Source: Chitinophagales bacterium
GTDB lineage: Bacteria > Bacteroidota > Bacteroidia > Chitinophagales > Saprospiraceae
Reading direction: 5' to 3'
Assembly (NCBI GenBank): GCA_022360175.1
Contig: JAKSDI010000054.1
Coordinates: 1 to 64,000, forward strand
DNA length: 64,000 bases
Shown: positions 10,301 to 19,548 of the stretch, in pieces
How the letters are laid out: every line of letters begins with the position of its first letter
Position numbering within the stretch: the first letter of the stretch is position 1
Translations under genes and position numbers: made by a program
The notes under the pieces: generated by a model
What the model was told of the DNA's origin: nothing
Databases searched by the model: none
The model's input: only the letters and a program-made list of their open reading frames with translations

Positions 10301-13300
10301 ATGTAATATTACTTCTAGAGGCAATTCTAGCTCTGGATCGTAAATAGTTGTTTCCTCATTTCTACCCGGTACTGTTTTCTTTTCTAGTTTAAAATCTTTG
10401 GTGTATACATAAAAGTAGTTTAAATCTGTATTGTTCGCGCTTGAACCAGGGGGAATAACCTCTTTCAGTAAGTCACTGGGATAGTACAAATATTTTGTCT
10501 GGTATCCCATACCATCTACCGTGAGTACTTTATTGCCTCTAAAGTTGGTATAGGAATGGGAGGTGATACCATTCTCATCAGTAACAGAGGCTTTCATTAG
10601 AGCCCCTTTATTATAGTTTGGTACTTCACCCTCATCATTACTACCATAGGTATAGCTGATAAGCGCATCTGTACCTTTTGGTTTTACTGTTTCTACTCTT
10701 TGCCTAACATCTTTAGAGTAAGTATTAGTTATAACGCCTTCATTGGTAAAATTTAATGTTTGTTTACCAAGCGCATTGTATTGGTTAAAAGTGAAAAGCA
10801 ATGTACCATCCTGCATATAATCATCATCTGATTGGAAAAGGACCAACCCCCTTTCATCATACTCTGTTTTTACAATGCGTTGTGGGATATCATAATCACC
10901 ACTAGGAAAGGTAGTTGTATGTGTAATGACATCTTTTTCTGTTTTGCTTACCTCATAGGTATATTCTTCTTCAATGAACTTGCCACCATCAATTTCAGAT
11001 TTTTTCTTTTTCACTCGATTAAACCCATCATATTTTTCTATTTCATTATCGAAACCTAATGGATTCGTTGTTTTTAACATTCTTCTATAATCATCGTAGA
11101 AGTAGCTCGTTGTTCTTACTCCGTAGGTTTTGCTTTGCAAAAGGTCATTTTCCCAGACATAAGTCGTATTCAAAGGCTTAAATTTGGACCATACTTCCTG
11201 CGGAAAAATCTGATCTTGATAAGACTTAATTCTTTCTACCTCTTTCCATTTTGGATAGCCGCCCTCAAAATAAGCGGTGTATTTTCTCTTCGGCCTTATT
11301 ACCAATCGATCATTCTGATTATCCTTTGCTACAATGGAAAATTCATTCTTACTTCCTCCTTTAAAGCCATTGTCCGTAACTGATTGTAATGGAATATTTA
11401 TAGCATTCATATCAATCAAATCGGACTTAAAAGGAAAATCATCTGCTACATCATGCGCATAATAATTTTGTTGAACAATCGAACCAGTTGCTTTAGGATT
11501 GCTAGTTGTTATTGTAATTGGTAGTAAGTGAGCCATATCACTTCTATACTCATAGTCAGTAATAGAGGTGATGCCATCCTGTTTCGTTCGTGTTCTTTTT
11601 ATTCTGACAATGAAACTGGCTAATTCATAAAATCGGTTGGACGTCAGTGTGACTTCTTGTCCAGGATTATTTGAAGAGCATAAAGCAAGATCTCGGCTTC
11701 GATGAAATGAATAAGTCTTTTTTGAAGATTCATATTCGGAATCCGTTTTTACTACCAAATCCCCATCAGCGTTAAAGACTTGTACTGTTTTGGGTAGTCC
11801 GACAATTGGGTCGAGATAAATAGATTCTACAGTAGGAACATAAGCAAAAAGTGGAAATATTTTGTTGAATTTATTGGGTATGGTAATTGCATTAAGAAAG
11901 TTTTGAGGTTCAAAAAAATCATATTTTGTATACCCAAAATTACCATTACCTACTGTTTCTTTTATACTACTGTATATGATATGCCCTCCATTTAGAGAAT
12001 TAATGGTTGTTGTTGAGTTACTATTAATTTGAAAAACATTTCCGTAATAACAATCATCATCCACATAAGCTCCCCAGGTGCTATAACTCGGTGATTTATA
12101 CAGTGACAAATAGGATGGTACATCTATCAGGTGGCCATTTGAAATATTCCCATCCGGAGTAATAAGTATTGTTTCTCCCTCCTCAAATTTTATATCAAGA
12201 GAAGCAGTAGCATAAGATGGCGTAATAGAAGGAAAAGCCTCAAAGACAAAATTGTAAAAGCCTCCGGGCTGGATCGAAGTATTTGGATTGCCAGCATCAT
12301 ACAATACAAATTCCTGAGTAAGAGGGCTCGTTCCTGTATTAAATACGGCTTTTGAACCATCCTGTAAGCCTGACCATCTAAATAATGCACCTGTATTGTT
12401 GCCATCACACTGACCACTAATCACCTGTATTTTAAGCTTCACTGTCTTTACATTACAAGGGATATATACATTGGACTTATACTGTTTTTGGACACCTGAG
12501 CATGTTACAGTACCATCGGTTGCTGTTCTACTACTCGTATCATCATCGTCATCGAAGTTTGAAACACAGGGTTTACAAATTTCGAAATTCAAATATTGAT
12601 TCTCCGGTGTACTGGAATATTCCTGCTTCTCAGAGGGGCGTTCATAATCGTAATACTTCGACACATGAGGAGTTGCTACAGAGGTGATTCTAAGCCCGCC
12701 TACTAAAGTGTTCTCTGCCTTTAATTCAGATTCAAAGTACTTCACATATAATTCTTGATACAAATTTATGATTTCTTCATCATTTTGATCATATTCTTCT
12801 GTTACTTGCGCATTGCTTTCTATCTTGATATCATACTCTTCTCCAATTACCAGATTTAAATTTGAAACCAGATCATCGGTGTAATAAACCTTTGAAAAAT
12901 CCTTTGTTGGACTTAGTGAAAAAGACTCTGCCAAAGTATAAGAACTGCTACTCGATGGCTTTGTATAGATTTTTAGCTTATAATTAGAAACAAGATAGTT
13001 TTCTACAAATATTTCTAGCTTATTTTCATCTCCACCTAGTTTTATATTTTCGATCTCTATTGAATATGGACTAGTTGAATTCACGTAGTTGATAGAAGCT
13101 TCCTCTTCTTCTAATAAAGTGAAGTCATGAATAATATCAAGAATAGAATTTGATTCATATGCAAATTCATTAAAATATCCATTAGGATAGGTGATTTTCT
13201 GTAGGGAGCCTGCCTTGCTATGGGATTCGCTTACTGATCTATCTGCAAATTTGAATTGATCAAAACCAGTAATATCCAGAGATTGAAAACAGTCGGACAT

Positions 13301-14623
13301 AAAAGATATCTTGGGTATCAATGAAGCATTATCCATCACTCCATTATGAAATCCCCAAAGATCCTGAGAGCAGCTTAATCTACGAGGGAGCACTTCTTCT
13401 TCATAATATTCCAGGTCATATACATACTCTTCTTCACTATCGCAGCTTTTGATTCTAACCTTATCTAATTTGAGCCTTTTTTTGTCAAAAAGGCTATTAA
13501 GGGCTACACCATTTTCCATCACGTAGCCACTTGGATATTCTAAGCCAGAATTATCTGATTCGAAGTAGGATTGATCAAAAGTAATTTTATTTAAACAATA
13601 CCCATCTTGAGTCCTAAGTTCTATTTCTGATATTCTGCTTGGGCCTGAATCGAAAGTATTAACCCAAAAGTCTTCTCGGGTTTTATGAGTAAATACCACC
13701 TCATAATTATCACTCTTGATAGTCCTTAGTATATTGGCTTGATTGACTATTTTTTTGATATTTTTATAAGCACTTTTTGGCTTTTTAATCACCTTCGAAG
13801 GCCACTGTACCAATGAATTATCTCCATCTATGATGTAATCATTACCTATTTCTTTATTGTAAAAAAAGGTAAAGTCTCTTCCATTGCTAAATTCTATTTT
13901 CTTGACATGCCAGGCTACACGAGTATAATCAAAAGTAAGCTCTGTTGGATCTTCCATGTCATCTTCATAATAATAGGAATCAAAGTAGGTATTACCACCG
14001 AAATATATAATCGTTGCATCGGGTAATGTAATTTTCCAGTCTGCGATTTGTTCATCCTCGCATGGATCGAACAGACACTCTATCTTTATATCAGATGCGT
14101 TGACCTGGACGATATCCATTGCTTTATTAAAGAAGAATTTGCCCGTATATCCCAGTATATTATAAGTATATATATCTGGCTCTGTATCATGCAGTGGCCA
14201 TTCATCAATATCGATATCTCCACAATCTGAATAAAGTGGTAAAAAACCAATTGAGTGCTTTTGATCTGGCAACCAATCGACGACAACTTTGTTTATCAGG
14301 TCATCAGGATAACCTTTGACTTCTCTGGAAATCATTCCTCCTGCATTAAGGTTCCAACCTAAGCCAATTTCAGAAGATGGTTGAGATACCTTGACACCTC
14401 CTGTCTGGTAACTCAGTGTGATAGGCAAGCTGTTACCTACATCACTTAAGGTAAGTAATGGTATTCCTACATTGGCAGTACCATTGTTATAGTTGAGTTT
14501 GGCATCTTCTCCATTTGTAGCAACACCGGAACTGGCAGAAGGAGCATTTACAAATGAATTTTGTGCATAAGCGCCTACGATTGCACTAATTAATATGATG
14601 ATACCTAGAAATAAATTTTTCAT
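7337..14623 (-). CDS. Giant RHS/YD-repeat protein with C-terminal core
   Basis: 2428 residues from the ATG at 14621-14623. The longer frame adds 30 residues before the signal peptide MKNLFLGIIILISAIVGAYA and is not used. The N-terminal domain, with NVGIPLLTLSDVGNSLPI and EIGLGWNLNAGGMISR, is the beta-rich module common at the start of Bacteroidota RHS proteins. The middle carries many YD-type strands (YDERG, YDGFNRV, YDYDDIGRT), a Gly/Asn-rich insert and an Asp-Pro-rich linker. The RHS core follows (WSILDHLGNTRIRYIDKDGD, YHYYPYGM, YQYNGIEH, WWQVDPKAE, YNSMFNNPITMSDPDGD). After the core come about 290 residues: a Gly/Ala-rich segment and a distinct C-terminus with paired Cys2379/Cys2383 and clustered His. 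RHS proteins form hollow shells that often carry a toxin tip; whether this tip is toxic is unknown. The upstream gene, 165 bases away, is a T9SS surface protein. Confidence 0.85.
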   Translation of the reverse strand: MKNLFLGIIILISAIVGAYAQNSFVNAPSASSGVATNGEDAKLNYNNGTANVGIPLLTLSDVGNSLPITLSYQTGGVKVSQPSSEIGLGWNLNAGGMISREVKGYPDDLINKVVVDWLPDQKHSIGFLPLYSDCGDIDIDEWPLHDTEPDIYTYNILGYTGKFFFNKAMDIVQVNASDIKIECLFDPCEDEQIADWKITLPDATIIYFGGNTYFDSYYYEDDMEDPTELTFDYTRVAWHVKKIEFSNGRDFTFFYNKEIGNDYIIDGDNSLVQWPSKVIKKPKSAYKNIKKIVNQANILRTIKSDNYEVVFTHKTREDFWVNTFDSGPSRISEIELRTQDGYCLNKITFDQSYFESDNSGLEYPSGYVMENGVALNSLFDKKRLKLDKVRIKSCDSEEEYVYDLEYYEEEVLPRRLSCSQDLWGFHNGVMDNASLIPKISFMSDCFQSLDITGFDQFKFADRSVSESHSKAGSLQKITYPNGYFNEFAYESNSILDIIHDFTLLEEEEASINYVNSTSPYSIEIENIKLGGDENKLEIFVENYLVSNYKLKIYTKPSSSSSYTLAESFSLSPTKDFSKVYYTDDLVSNLNLVIGEEYDIKIESNAQVTEEYDQNDEEIINLYQELYVKYFESELKAENTLVGGLRITSVATPHVSKYYDYERPSEKQEYSSTPENQYLNFEICKPCVSNFDDDDDTSSRTATDGTVTCSGVQKQYKSNVYIPCNVKTVKLKIQVISGQCDGNNTGALFRWSGLQDGSKAVFNTGTSPLTQEFVLYDAGNPNTSIQPGGFYNFVFEAFPSITPSYATASLDIKFEEGETILITPDGNISNGHLIDVPSYLSLYKSPSYSTWGAYVDDDCYYGNVFQINSNSTTTINSLNGGHIIYSSIKETVGNGNFGYTKYDFFEPQNFLNAITIPNKFNKIFPLFAYVPTVESIYLDPIVGLPKTVQVFNADGDLVVKTDSEYESSKKTYSFHRSRDLALCSSNNPGQEVTLTSNRFYELASFIVRIKRTRTKQDGITSITDYEYRSDMAHLLPITITTSNPKATGSIVQQNYYAHDVADDFPFKSDLIDMNAINIPLQSVTDNGFKGGSKNEFSIVAKDNQNDRLVIRPKRKYTAYFEGGYPKWKEVERIKSYQDQIFPQEVWSKFKPLNTTYVWENDLLQSKTYGVRTTSYFYDDYRRMLKTTNPLGFDNEIEKYDGFNRVKKKKSEIDGGKFIEEEYTYEVSKTEKDVITHTTTFPSGDYDIPQRIVKTEYDERGLVLFQSDDDYMQDGTLLFTFNQYNALGKQTLNFTNEGVITNTYSKDVRQRVETVKPKGTDALISYTYGSNDEGEVPNYNKGALMKASVTDENGITSHSYTNFRGNKVLTVDGMGYQTKYLYYPSDLLKEVIPPGSSANNTDLNYFYVYTKDFKLEKKTVPGRNEETTIYDPELELPLEVILHNGDKISYGYNSDYPDFMDSIKLNGTTIKTFTPFHSDYLTNWVEEEESRVLGTSDFLKTTYDYDDIGRTIFSRIEYLDGGLDEITYLYDDLDNLRKITLTHSGNDDYTTTHYYDYDKGLRIEKSRAKLPINGESKEITIHENYYDARDWLTEIKVNDGLHTNTYKYHRRGLLKKINSVESTSDPSDDDCEEGDTPPIIPGCEGPYQIDDVAVFYDCFQLATGAPTTVSVTVNTSIEYPDGSTQSVDSNTYAFGFNGGGQNETLDNPTTIENSVNNNSSGSISTWIFSIIQECIHASNNPQSSLQNSIVLENMMMQLGGDIPVDPDDPNDPDDPFDPTDPDVGSSLFGMEIYYEEGNAELGAQGYKNGNISWIEWKAKGEMYQAYGYQYNNNYWLLGANYKVDDPGGCFGIPQGAYNTTYGYDERGNFTEITRQGVTGMDAEGEYEYGSIDDLKFNPPNGNQISSILESADTKKGYRSSGGSYNYTNGNLTSDPNITMVTYNHMDLPTFIKSAEGNITITYDADGNKLKQIETNADGISTKTVYMGQMEYVDDERSSLYHEGGRIMYNVDLPDEAGTGPQDYAEWSILDHLGNTRIRYIDKDGDGSITTNRFDEKANEISGTYHYYPYGMVMEGNFYMQQGTEEKYQYNGIEHSAVLGTSVGLTTYRVHDAAIGGWWQVDPKAEGAYSHFPYNSMFNNPITMSDPDGDFPLIPVLIGAAVGAYSGHQLGKAQGASGWGMFGYMVGGAAIGGLSGGIGHAISTSGVAFSNTLAISAASSTNSIGMAVLSGGQMDPTISFGFGSFNFGTGEFGYLGKSGNTKGENWGYGLGSLTNLADLNQLINSTDATLYTQERYANGNKDIIVSHSGILDDNTGDVLMSFGPDSDAKLKGLVGFALEPKRSTSNYSVPTNLSKSVGGLTVNKYTFHLTRGLGKILPYQGCTINCVQLSSLSLWLNGIPNLPLHPFLHHYSVQAYNLGIRVDLFSHHLQN
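9285..9345 (-). repeat. Asp-Pro-rich tandem repeat inside the RHS gene
   Basis: Short direct repeats of GGATCATCT/GGATCATTT on the plus strand encode a low-complexity linker of DPDDPNDPDD type in the RHS protein. This is a probable flexible or calcium-binding spacer, prone to length variation. Confidence 0.6.
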
Positions 14624-14673
14624 TGTATATCGATGATTTAGAATTTTAATAATTGGAGTGATCCTACAGCTAC

Positions 14674-14773
14674 AGGTGATTTCATTGGACATCAACGATC
14701 CTGGCGAATACATTCGCTATAGGCAGGAAGTATCCGGCGAATGCATTCGCCGGTACTACACATGAAATCACCT
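14674..14773. repeat. Nested palindromic intergenic element
   Basis: A ~100-base element lies between the T9SS gene and the RHS gene. Outer arms AGGTGATTTCAT (14674-14685) and ATGAAATCACCT (14762-14773) are a perfect 12-bp inverted repeat. Inside is a perfect 20-bp palindrome, CCGGCGAATGCATTCGCCGG (14734-14753), and a second near-copy, GGCGAATACATTCGC (14703-14717). Transcribed from either strand it would fold into a multi-branched hairpin. It may be a REP/MITE-like repeat or an intercistronic regulatory structure. Confidence 0.6.
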
Positions 14774-14788
14774 TAAACCGATAATAAA

Positions 14789-17700
14789 TTAGTGGACGAC
14801 AACAAATCGCTTGTAAATGGATTGGTCATCTTCCTGAAACTCGATGATATACAGTCCGGCCGGGAAGGCAGATATATCCAGCGTTTGTTTGGTTATACCA
14901 CGAGATACATCCCATTCAAACTCACGTACCAGCTTCAACGATCGATCATAAATTTTCACATTGATATCATTCTCAATATTGGTGGTATACTCCATATTGA
15001 TGGTATGAATGGCAGGATTTGGATACACTCTTGCATCCGTTTCGTAAACCACATGATCTTCTAAAAGAGTTGTAAGGTCCGTGTTTTTGAAGTATTCTGC
15101 CAGGGATGCATTGCTGGCATAAGTTTCAATACCATTTGAGATTTGGTAGACAAGGCTGTCATATACTGTAGGGGTCTCACAAGGGGCAGAATCTACATAT
15201 ATGGAAAAATTATTACAGCCATCATCTAAATCATCAATTTCCAGTCGGTATTGTTGTAATTTACAGGAATCTGATTGACAAAGTTCATCCGCATAAGCTT
15301 CATACTTTATATATCTGCTCCTGATACTGTAATTAGCTAACTCTTCATTTGATTTAAACTTAAAATTATAATTCGCTATCTGCAATTGGTAGAACTTCTT
15401 ATTCAAGATTGATGAATTTTCATTGACCGGAATACCAATAGGGTATACATAGTTGCTTTGTATAAACGCTTTGCATTCTTCACAATCATTTGCCTGATAA
15501 TTGGAAATTGAGGTTTTATGAAATATTATTTTCTTTTCAGCATCCAAAAAATCTATATTTTCAATACATGGATGAATAACAAAAGACCATAAATACTGAG
15601 TATTTGATTCATCTCCGTTGCCCTCAAAACATTCTATACCACTCCTAAGAGTTATAATTAATTTTTTGTAGTAATCAATATCCCCTGTGTATTCACAATC
15701 AGCAGCAGAGTTTAAGAGTAATGATTCTAATTGAGCTTTAACTCCTGAATAAAAACTGCCTGTCCCATGAAATGTTAAAGTATAATTCCCTAATGTTGAA
15801 TTAGCTTCTATTTCGAGACTATCTTGCTCACAATAATCAGGACTTAAATAAGAGAAATCTATTGATTGAGAACAAATACTTTTGGAAACGGTAAAGGTTG
15901 TACCTAATCTAAAATTGTATTTGAAAGGCAAATTTTGAGGAGCAATCACCCCGATATGAGGTAGATTGAAGCTGTAGTAACAAAAAGAAGAATCAAAACT
16001 ACAGCTGATATTTTCATAATCTGGCTCTCCAAGCTCACCACATTCATATTCATCAACACACTGGATATTAAGATTCCACTTCGTATTGGTTTGAAATTTA
16101 TTAGCATATATTTCAATCCTTAAAATAGAATCAGCGTCAAATTCGATGTCATTAACGTCAATCAAGTAAGGAACTACATGTTCATTTTTTATCTTATTGG
16201 GCGATGAATTGTAATCTGACATATCTACATCCCAACCAATTGCTGCATAAAATAGTACTTCATCATTGTGCAACACTTTAATGGTATCATTTACATCATA
16301 ACCTCTAAATAATACTCTAACATAATTGGTATTACCCGAAACCTTAAAATCAATGACTCTATCTGGAAAACCTCCAATAGCATAATTATATGAAGCTGAA
16401 TAGCCTCCACTTTCACATCCTGGTATATCCACACTTATTGAGTCTAAACAAGAGCCTATTCCAGGATATTCTTCATCATAATAATCCCCATTTATAGAAA
16501 TCCAGTCCAGTACTGGAATTATAGTCCCAGCCTGAACAGGGAAATTGGATAGTGGATGATTAATAACATCATCAGAGGTGCCCGTCTTGAGTAATATATT
16601 TTGCTCATCTACTTCATTCAAATACCAACTTATCTCAAAAGAATCGATGACTCCGCAGCTTGTAGAAAGTGCTCCAATATTGATCTTTCCTGGTGTATAA
16701 GAAGACATAGGTAAAAGCAATTCACAATTGGCACATAGCTCACAGTTTTCCACCTCGATTTCCATTTCCTCTATGTCAAAACAATTATAGCTATCGGTCG
16801 CATTGAAAGTATAAAGTCCGTTGTCATTTTCGTCAGGTGCTGTGGCAATCATGATTTCGTAAACATCATCTACCACTTCCACCATCATCTGGGTGCTTCC
16901 ATCAGGAAGGGTTAATTCTACATCTGTGTTATTCAGACAATTTTGAGTTATTACACGAAAACCTAATGAATCGATTCCCTGGCATAGTTCGCCATCTTCC
17001 AGATAATCGCCTAATAGCTCAACATATGCGATCTCGCATTCACAGCAAATGTGCTGTATTTCACAGGCAACTACATCTTTGCAAATTCCAACCCCTACAC
17101 CAACAAGCCGATAGAATCCAGTTGCAGCATACGCAATATTGGTAGAATAAGAAAGGTCAGAAACAACAGCTGTCCAGACATTGGTATTGGGAGCTCTATA
17201 CTCCAGCGTAACCAGATAATTAGAGTTTTGCGAAATGATAATATCGAGTGAGCAATCACCATTAGAGACCAGGTCAAACATAAGATTGCATTCGTAATCA
17301 ATGATATTCTCACAGTTATTCGCAACTGTCATCACATCCGTATTCTCACAATCATCATTCTTGGCATACTGGTCATTGCCTATGATGTACTCATAGACAT
17401 TACATGATTCTACTATAATGATTCCATTCTGGAGGTAAGCATTTCCTGTTGCCCCCTCATATGCATTCAGATCATTTACCAAATCTTGCAAGTCTGCGCT
17501 AGTAGATGTTACTCCATCATTGTCATAAGGAAATGTAAATGAAGGATTATCACTCAGCCATACCCCATTTACATAGATGTCTGAAATTTCTAATCCCGGG
17601 CCGCCAAAATCCAGTGTATATTCACAACAGCATGTTTCTACATTAGCCGAGAATTCATCCTTACATCCATTAGAATCGGTAACAGTTACAGTATATGTAC

Positions 17701-19234
17701 CCGCATTTACCATATACAAATCTTCAGAAGTAGCGCCATTGTCCCACTCATATGAAAATGGAGGAATACCCACTCCTAAAATTTCCAAGTTGATACCTCC
17801 TGTAGGATTACAAGTAGCATCTAAAGTGGTGATATTGTATGCAAATGGACAGCATTCATCAACTTCAATTTCCTTCACTATAGGAGATGGACATTCATCA
17901 CAATATACCTCTACCATATAGCAGCCTGTATTATAAGGTATAGGCAAAGCAATTTCTACAGATGTTGGAGAGTCCTTAATAACTGTAAAATTTGCCCCGA
18001 CTAATTCATTATACCCCCCACTAGTACCACATTCACTGCTCGGCTTGTAGTACCACTTAATATCACTGTCTGACAGAATCGAACAGTCAGATATATTGAA
18101 GACTAGTTCACAATCCACTACATTTAGATCATAGCCTATGCTACTACAATCACTATCTATGATAGAGCAAAAGTCAACACACGTCTGGGCATCAAAATCA
18201 TCTCTTCCTCCTCCCCCTTCATCAAAATTCCAGAGTGTTTCATCGGCGAATAGAGCTTCTAAATCACAGAAATACAGATTGCCGTCACAAACAAAAATGG
18301 CACTAAAATCTCCATTAGGGTTGAATTCAAAACCAGGCCCAAGATTATTTCCTCCTCCTAAAGAACCATTGTTTAAATTAATACCTACATCGGACAGGGT
18401 ACTTCCTACAAAGCTGGTCCCATTTAGAGCATTTTCATAATAATCGCCCTGATTAACTGAAATAATATTAGGAGCATTTGAAGGGATAAAGGATGTACTG
18501 GTCGGGTTGGGAAGCGCATTGGTAATGGAGAAAAAGGGTGTAAAATCCTGTCCATTAAAAGATATACTCACATCAGGGATGTCTCCAAATGCCTGGTAGC
18601 CCTGGTCATTTATTAAAATACAGAATATTCCATCCTCATTCATATCATGACTTCCGGTGTACATAAAATTATAGGATGCTACTATATCACTACCTGTGGG
18701 TGTGCTTTGAGCCGAACTTATTGAAAAGGCGGTATATGGTGTAATTGAAACCGTATTCCCTAAAATGATCTTATCTGTTCCATCATCATCTACGCTGGAA
18801 TCAATCCCCTTAATATAAAGATGATTCTGTTCTAGTTGTGCCCCATCTCCATTTCTCTTTTTTACTGTTATATTAATATTTCCGGGCATCACAACATCTT
18901 CATTTGGCGAGCTGAATTTGGCAGTATATTGCAGATCAGATGTAGCATTGGATTGGTTTGCTTTCAGGTGAAAGCAATTCCTCCCTACCTCAACTTCTAT
19001 CGCTCTGTTGATCCTGCTAAAATTCGACCAGCCATTTACAATCTCCAACTCTAAGGAAGAGCCTGCCAGTGAAGTCAATTCAGTGTTTGAGGGTCCATCA
19101 AGGCAGATAGTAATATACTCATCTTCATAGACGGAATAATTGTTTTGTGTTAGGTTAAAGACGATTGGATCATTTATGCTATTACCTAACTCCAAAGAAG
19201 CCATAAATAAGACAAGGAGTAATAAGTTCTTCAT
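14789..19234 (-). CDS. Large T9SS surface protein with SprB-type repeat
   Basis: 1481 residues with an N-terminal signal peptide (MKNLLLLVLFMASLELGNS). The protein is rich in Cys, Asp, Asn and Tyr with many short Ig-like modules. A recognisable SprB repeat sits near residues 455-530, including NAGTYTVTVTDSNGCKD. Several blocks start with paired cysteines (CCP, CCEC). The last ~75 residues form a T9SS type A sorting domain (VYPNPAIHTINMEY, then LDISAFPAGLYIIEFQ, ending FVVVH), so export through the outer membrane and surface anchoring or release are expected. SprB-repeat proteins are gliding or adhesion proteins in relatives; adhesion here is an inference. It may be cotranscribed with the RHS gene 165 bases downstream. 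Confidence 0.85.
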   Translation of the reverse strand: MKNLLLLVLFMASLELGNSINDPIVFNLTQNNYSVYEDEYITICLDGPSNTELTSLAGSSLELEIVNGWSNFSRINRAIEVEVGRNCFHLKANQSNATSDLQYTAKFSSPNEDVVMPGNINITVKKRNGDGAQLEQNHLYIKGIDSSVDDDGTDKIILGNTVSITPYTAFSISSAQSTPTGSDIVASYNFMYTGSHDMNEDGIFCILINDQGYQAFGDIPDVSISFNGQDFTPFFSITNALPNPTSTSFIPSNAPNIISVNQGDYYENALNGTSFVGSTLSDVGINLNNGSLGGGNNLGPGFEFNPNGDFSAIFVCDGNLYFCDLEALFADETLWNFDEGGGGRDDFDAQTCVDFCSIIDSDCSSIGYDLNVVDCELVFNISDCSILSDSDIKWYYKPSSECGTSGGYNELVGANFTVIKDSPTSVEIALPIPYNTGCYMVEVYCDECPSPIVKEIEVDECCPFAYNITTLDATCNPTGGINLEILGVGIPPFSYEWDNGATSEDLYMVNAGTYTVTVTDSNGCKDEFSANVETCCCEYTLDFGGPGLEISDIYVNGVWLSDNPSFTFPYDNDGVTSTSADLQDLVNDLNAYEGATGNAYLQNGIIIVESCNVYEYIIGNDQYAKNDDCENTDVMTVANNCENIIDYECNLMFDLVSNGDCSLDIIISQNSNYLVTLEYRAPNTNVWTAVVSDLSYSTNIAYAATGFYRLVGVGVGICKDVVACEIQHICCECEIAYVELLGDYLEDGELCQGIDSLGFRVITQNCLNNTDVELTLPDGSTQMMVEVVDDVYEIMIATAPDENDNGLYTFNATDSYNCFDIEEMEIEVENCELCANCELLLPMSSYTPGKINIGALSTSCGVIDSFEISWYLNEVDEQNILLKTGTSDDVINHPLSNFPVQAGTIIPVLDWISINGDYYDEEYPGIGSCLDSISVDIPGCESGGYSASYNYAIGGFPDRVIDFKVSGNTNYVRVLFRGYDVNDTIKVLHNDEVLFYAAIGWDVDMSDYNSSPNKIKNEHVVPYLIDVNDIEFDADSILRIEIYANKFQTNTKWNLNIQCVDEYECGELGEPDYENISCSFDSSFCYYSFNLPHIGVIAPQNLPFKYNFRLGTTFTVSKSICSQSIDFSYLSPDYCEQDSLEIEANSTLGNYTLTFHGTGSFYSGVKAQLESLLLNSAADCEYTGDIDYYKKLIITLRSGIECFEGNGDESNTQYLWSFVIHPCIENIDFLDAEKKIIFHKTSISNYQANDCEECKAFIQSNYVYPIGIPVNENSSILNKKFYQLQIANYNFKFKSNEELANYSIRSRYIKYEAYADELCQSDSCKLQQYRLEIDDLDDGCNNFSIYVDSAPCETPTVYDSLVYQISNGIETYASNASLAEYFKNTDLTTLLEDHVVYETDARVYPNPAIHTINMEYTTNIENDINVKIYDRSLKLVREFEWDVSRGITKQTLDISAFPAGLYIIEFQEDDQSIYKRFVVVH

Positions 19235-19548
19235 TTTTGATGATTTAGATTATGGACATAGCAATGCCTCCTGATCTCTGGATCAGTTAGATGTATCATC
19301 CTAAGTTTTGATAATAGTTTGTTTAATTTTGACTTATTGGCTTCAAAACATACACTGCCCTCTCTTTCTGAGGAATCAGAATAGAATAATCAGCTGTCAT
19401 AGGACAGCCCCAAAGCCAATTGTCAGAATATTTTTTGCTATTTATTTAGCAGCAGGTATTGCTTGGGTATTTTAAATTGATATATAAAAACTACTCAGTA
19501 AAAGTTTTTGTCTTTGGACATGAACAAGATTGTAAGCGAGTAAATAGA
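19235..19548. other. Intergenic leader of the T9SS surface gene
   Basis: A 314-base gap between the anti-sigma candidate and the T9SS gene. It contains two small hairpins: GCTGTC-loop-GACAGC (near 19395-19412) and CTGATC-TCTG-GATCAG (near 19272-19287). No consensus promoter was found, so it is open whether the surface genes are read from here or through from the sigma operon. Confidence 0.4.

Noticed and set aside
17577..17921. 114-codon plus-strand frame inside the T9SS surface gene
   Set aside because: Antisense to a gene with signal peptide, SprB repeat and sorting domain.
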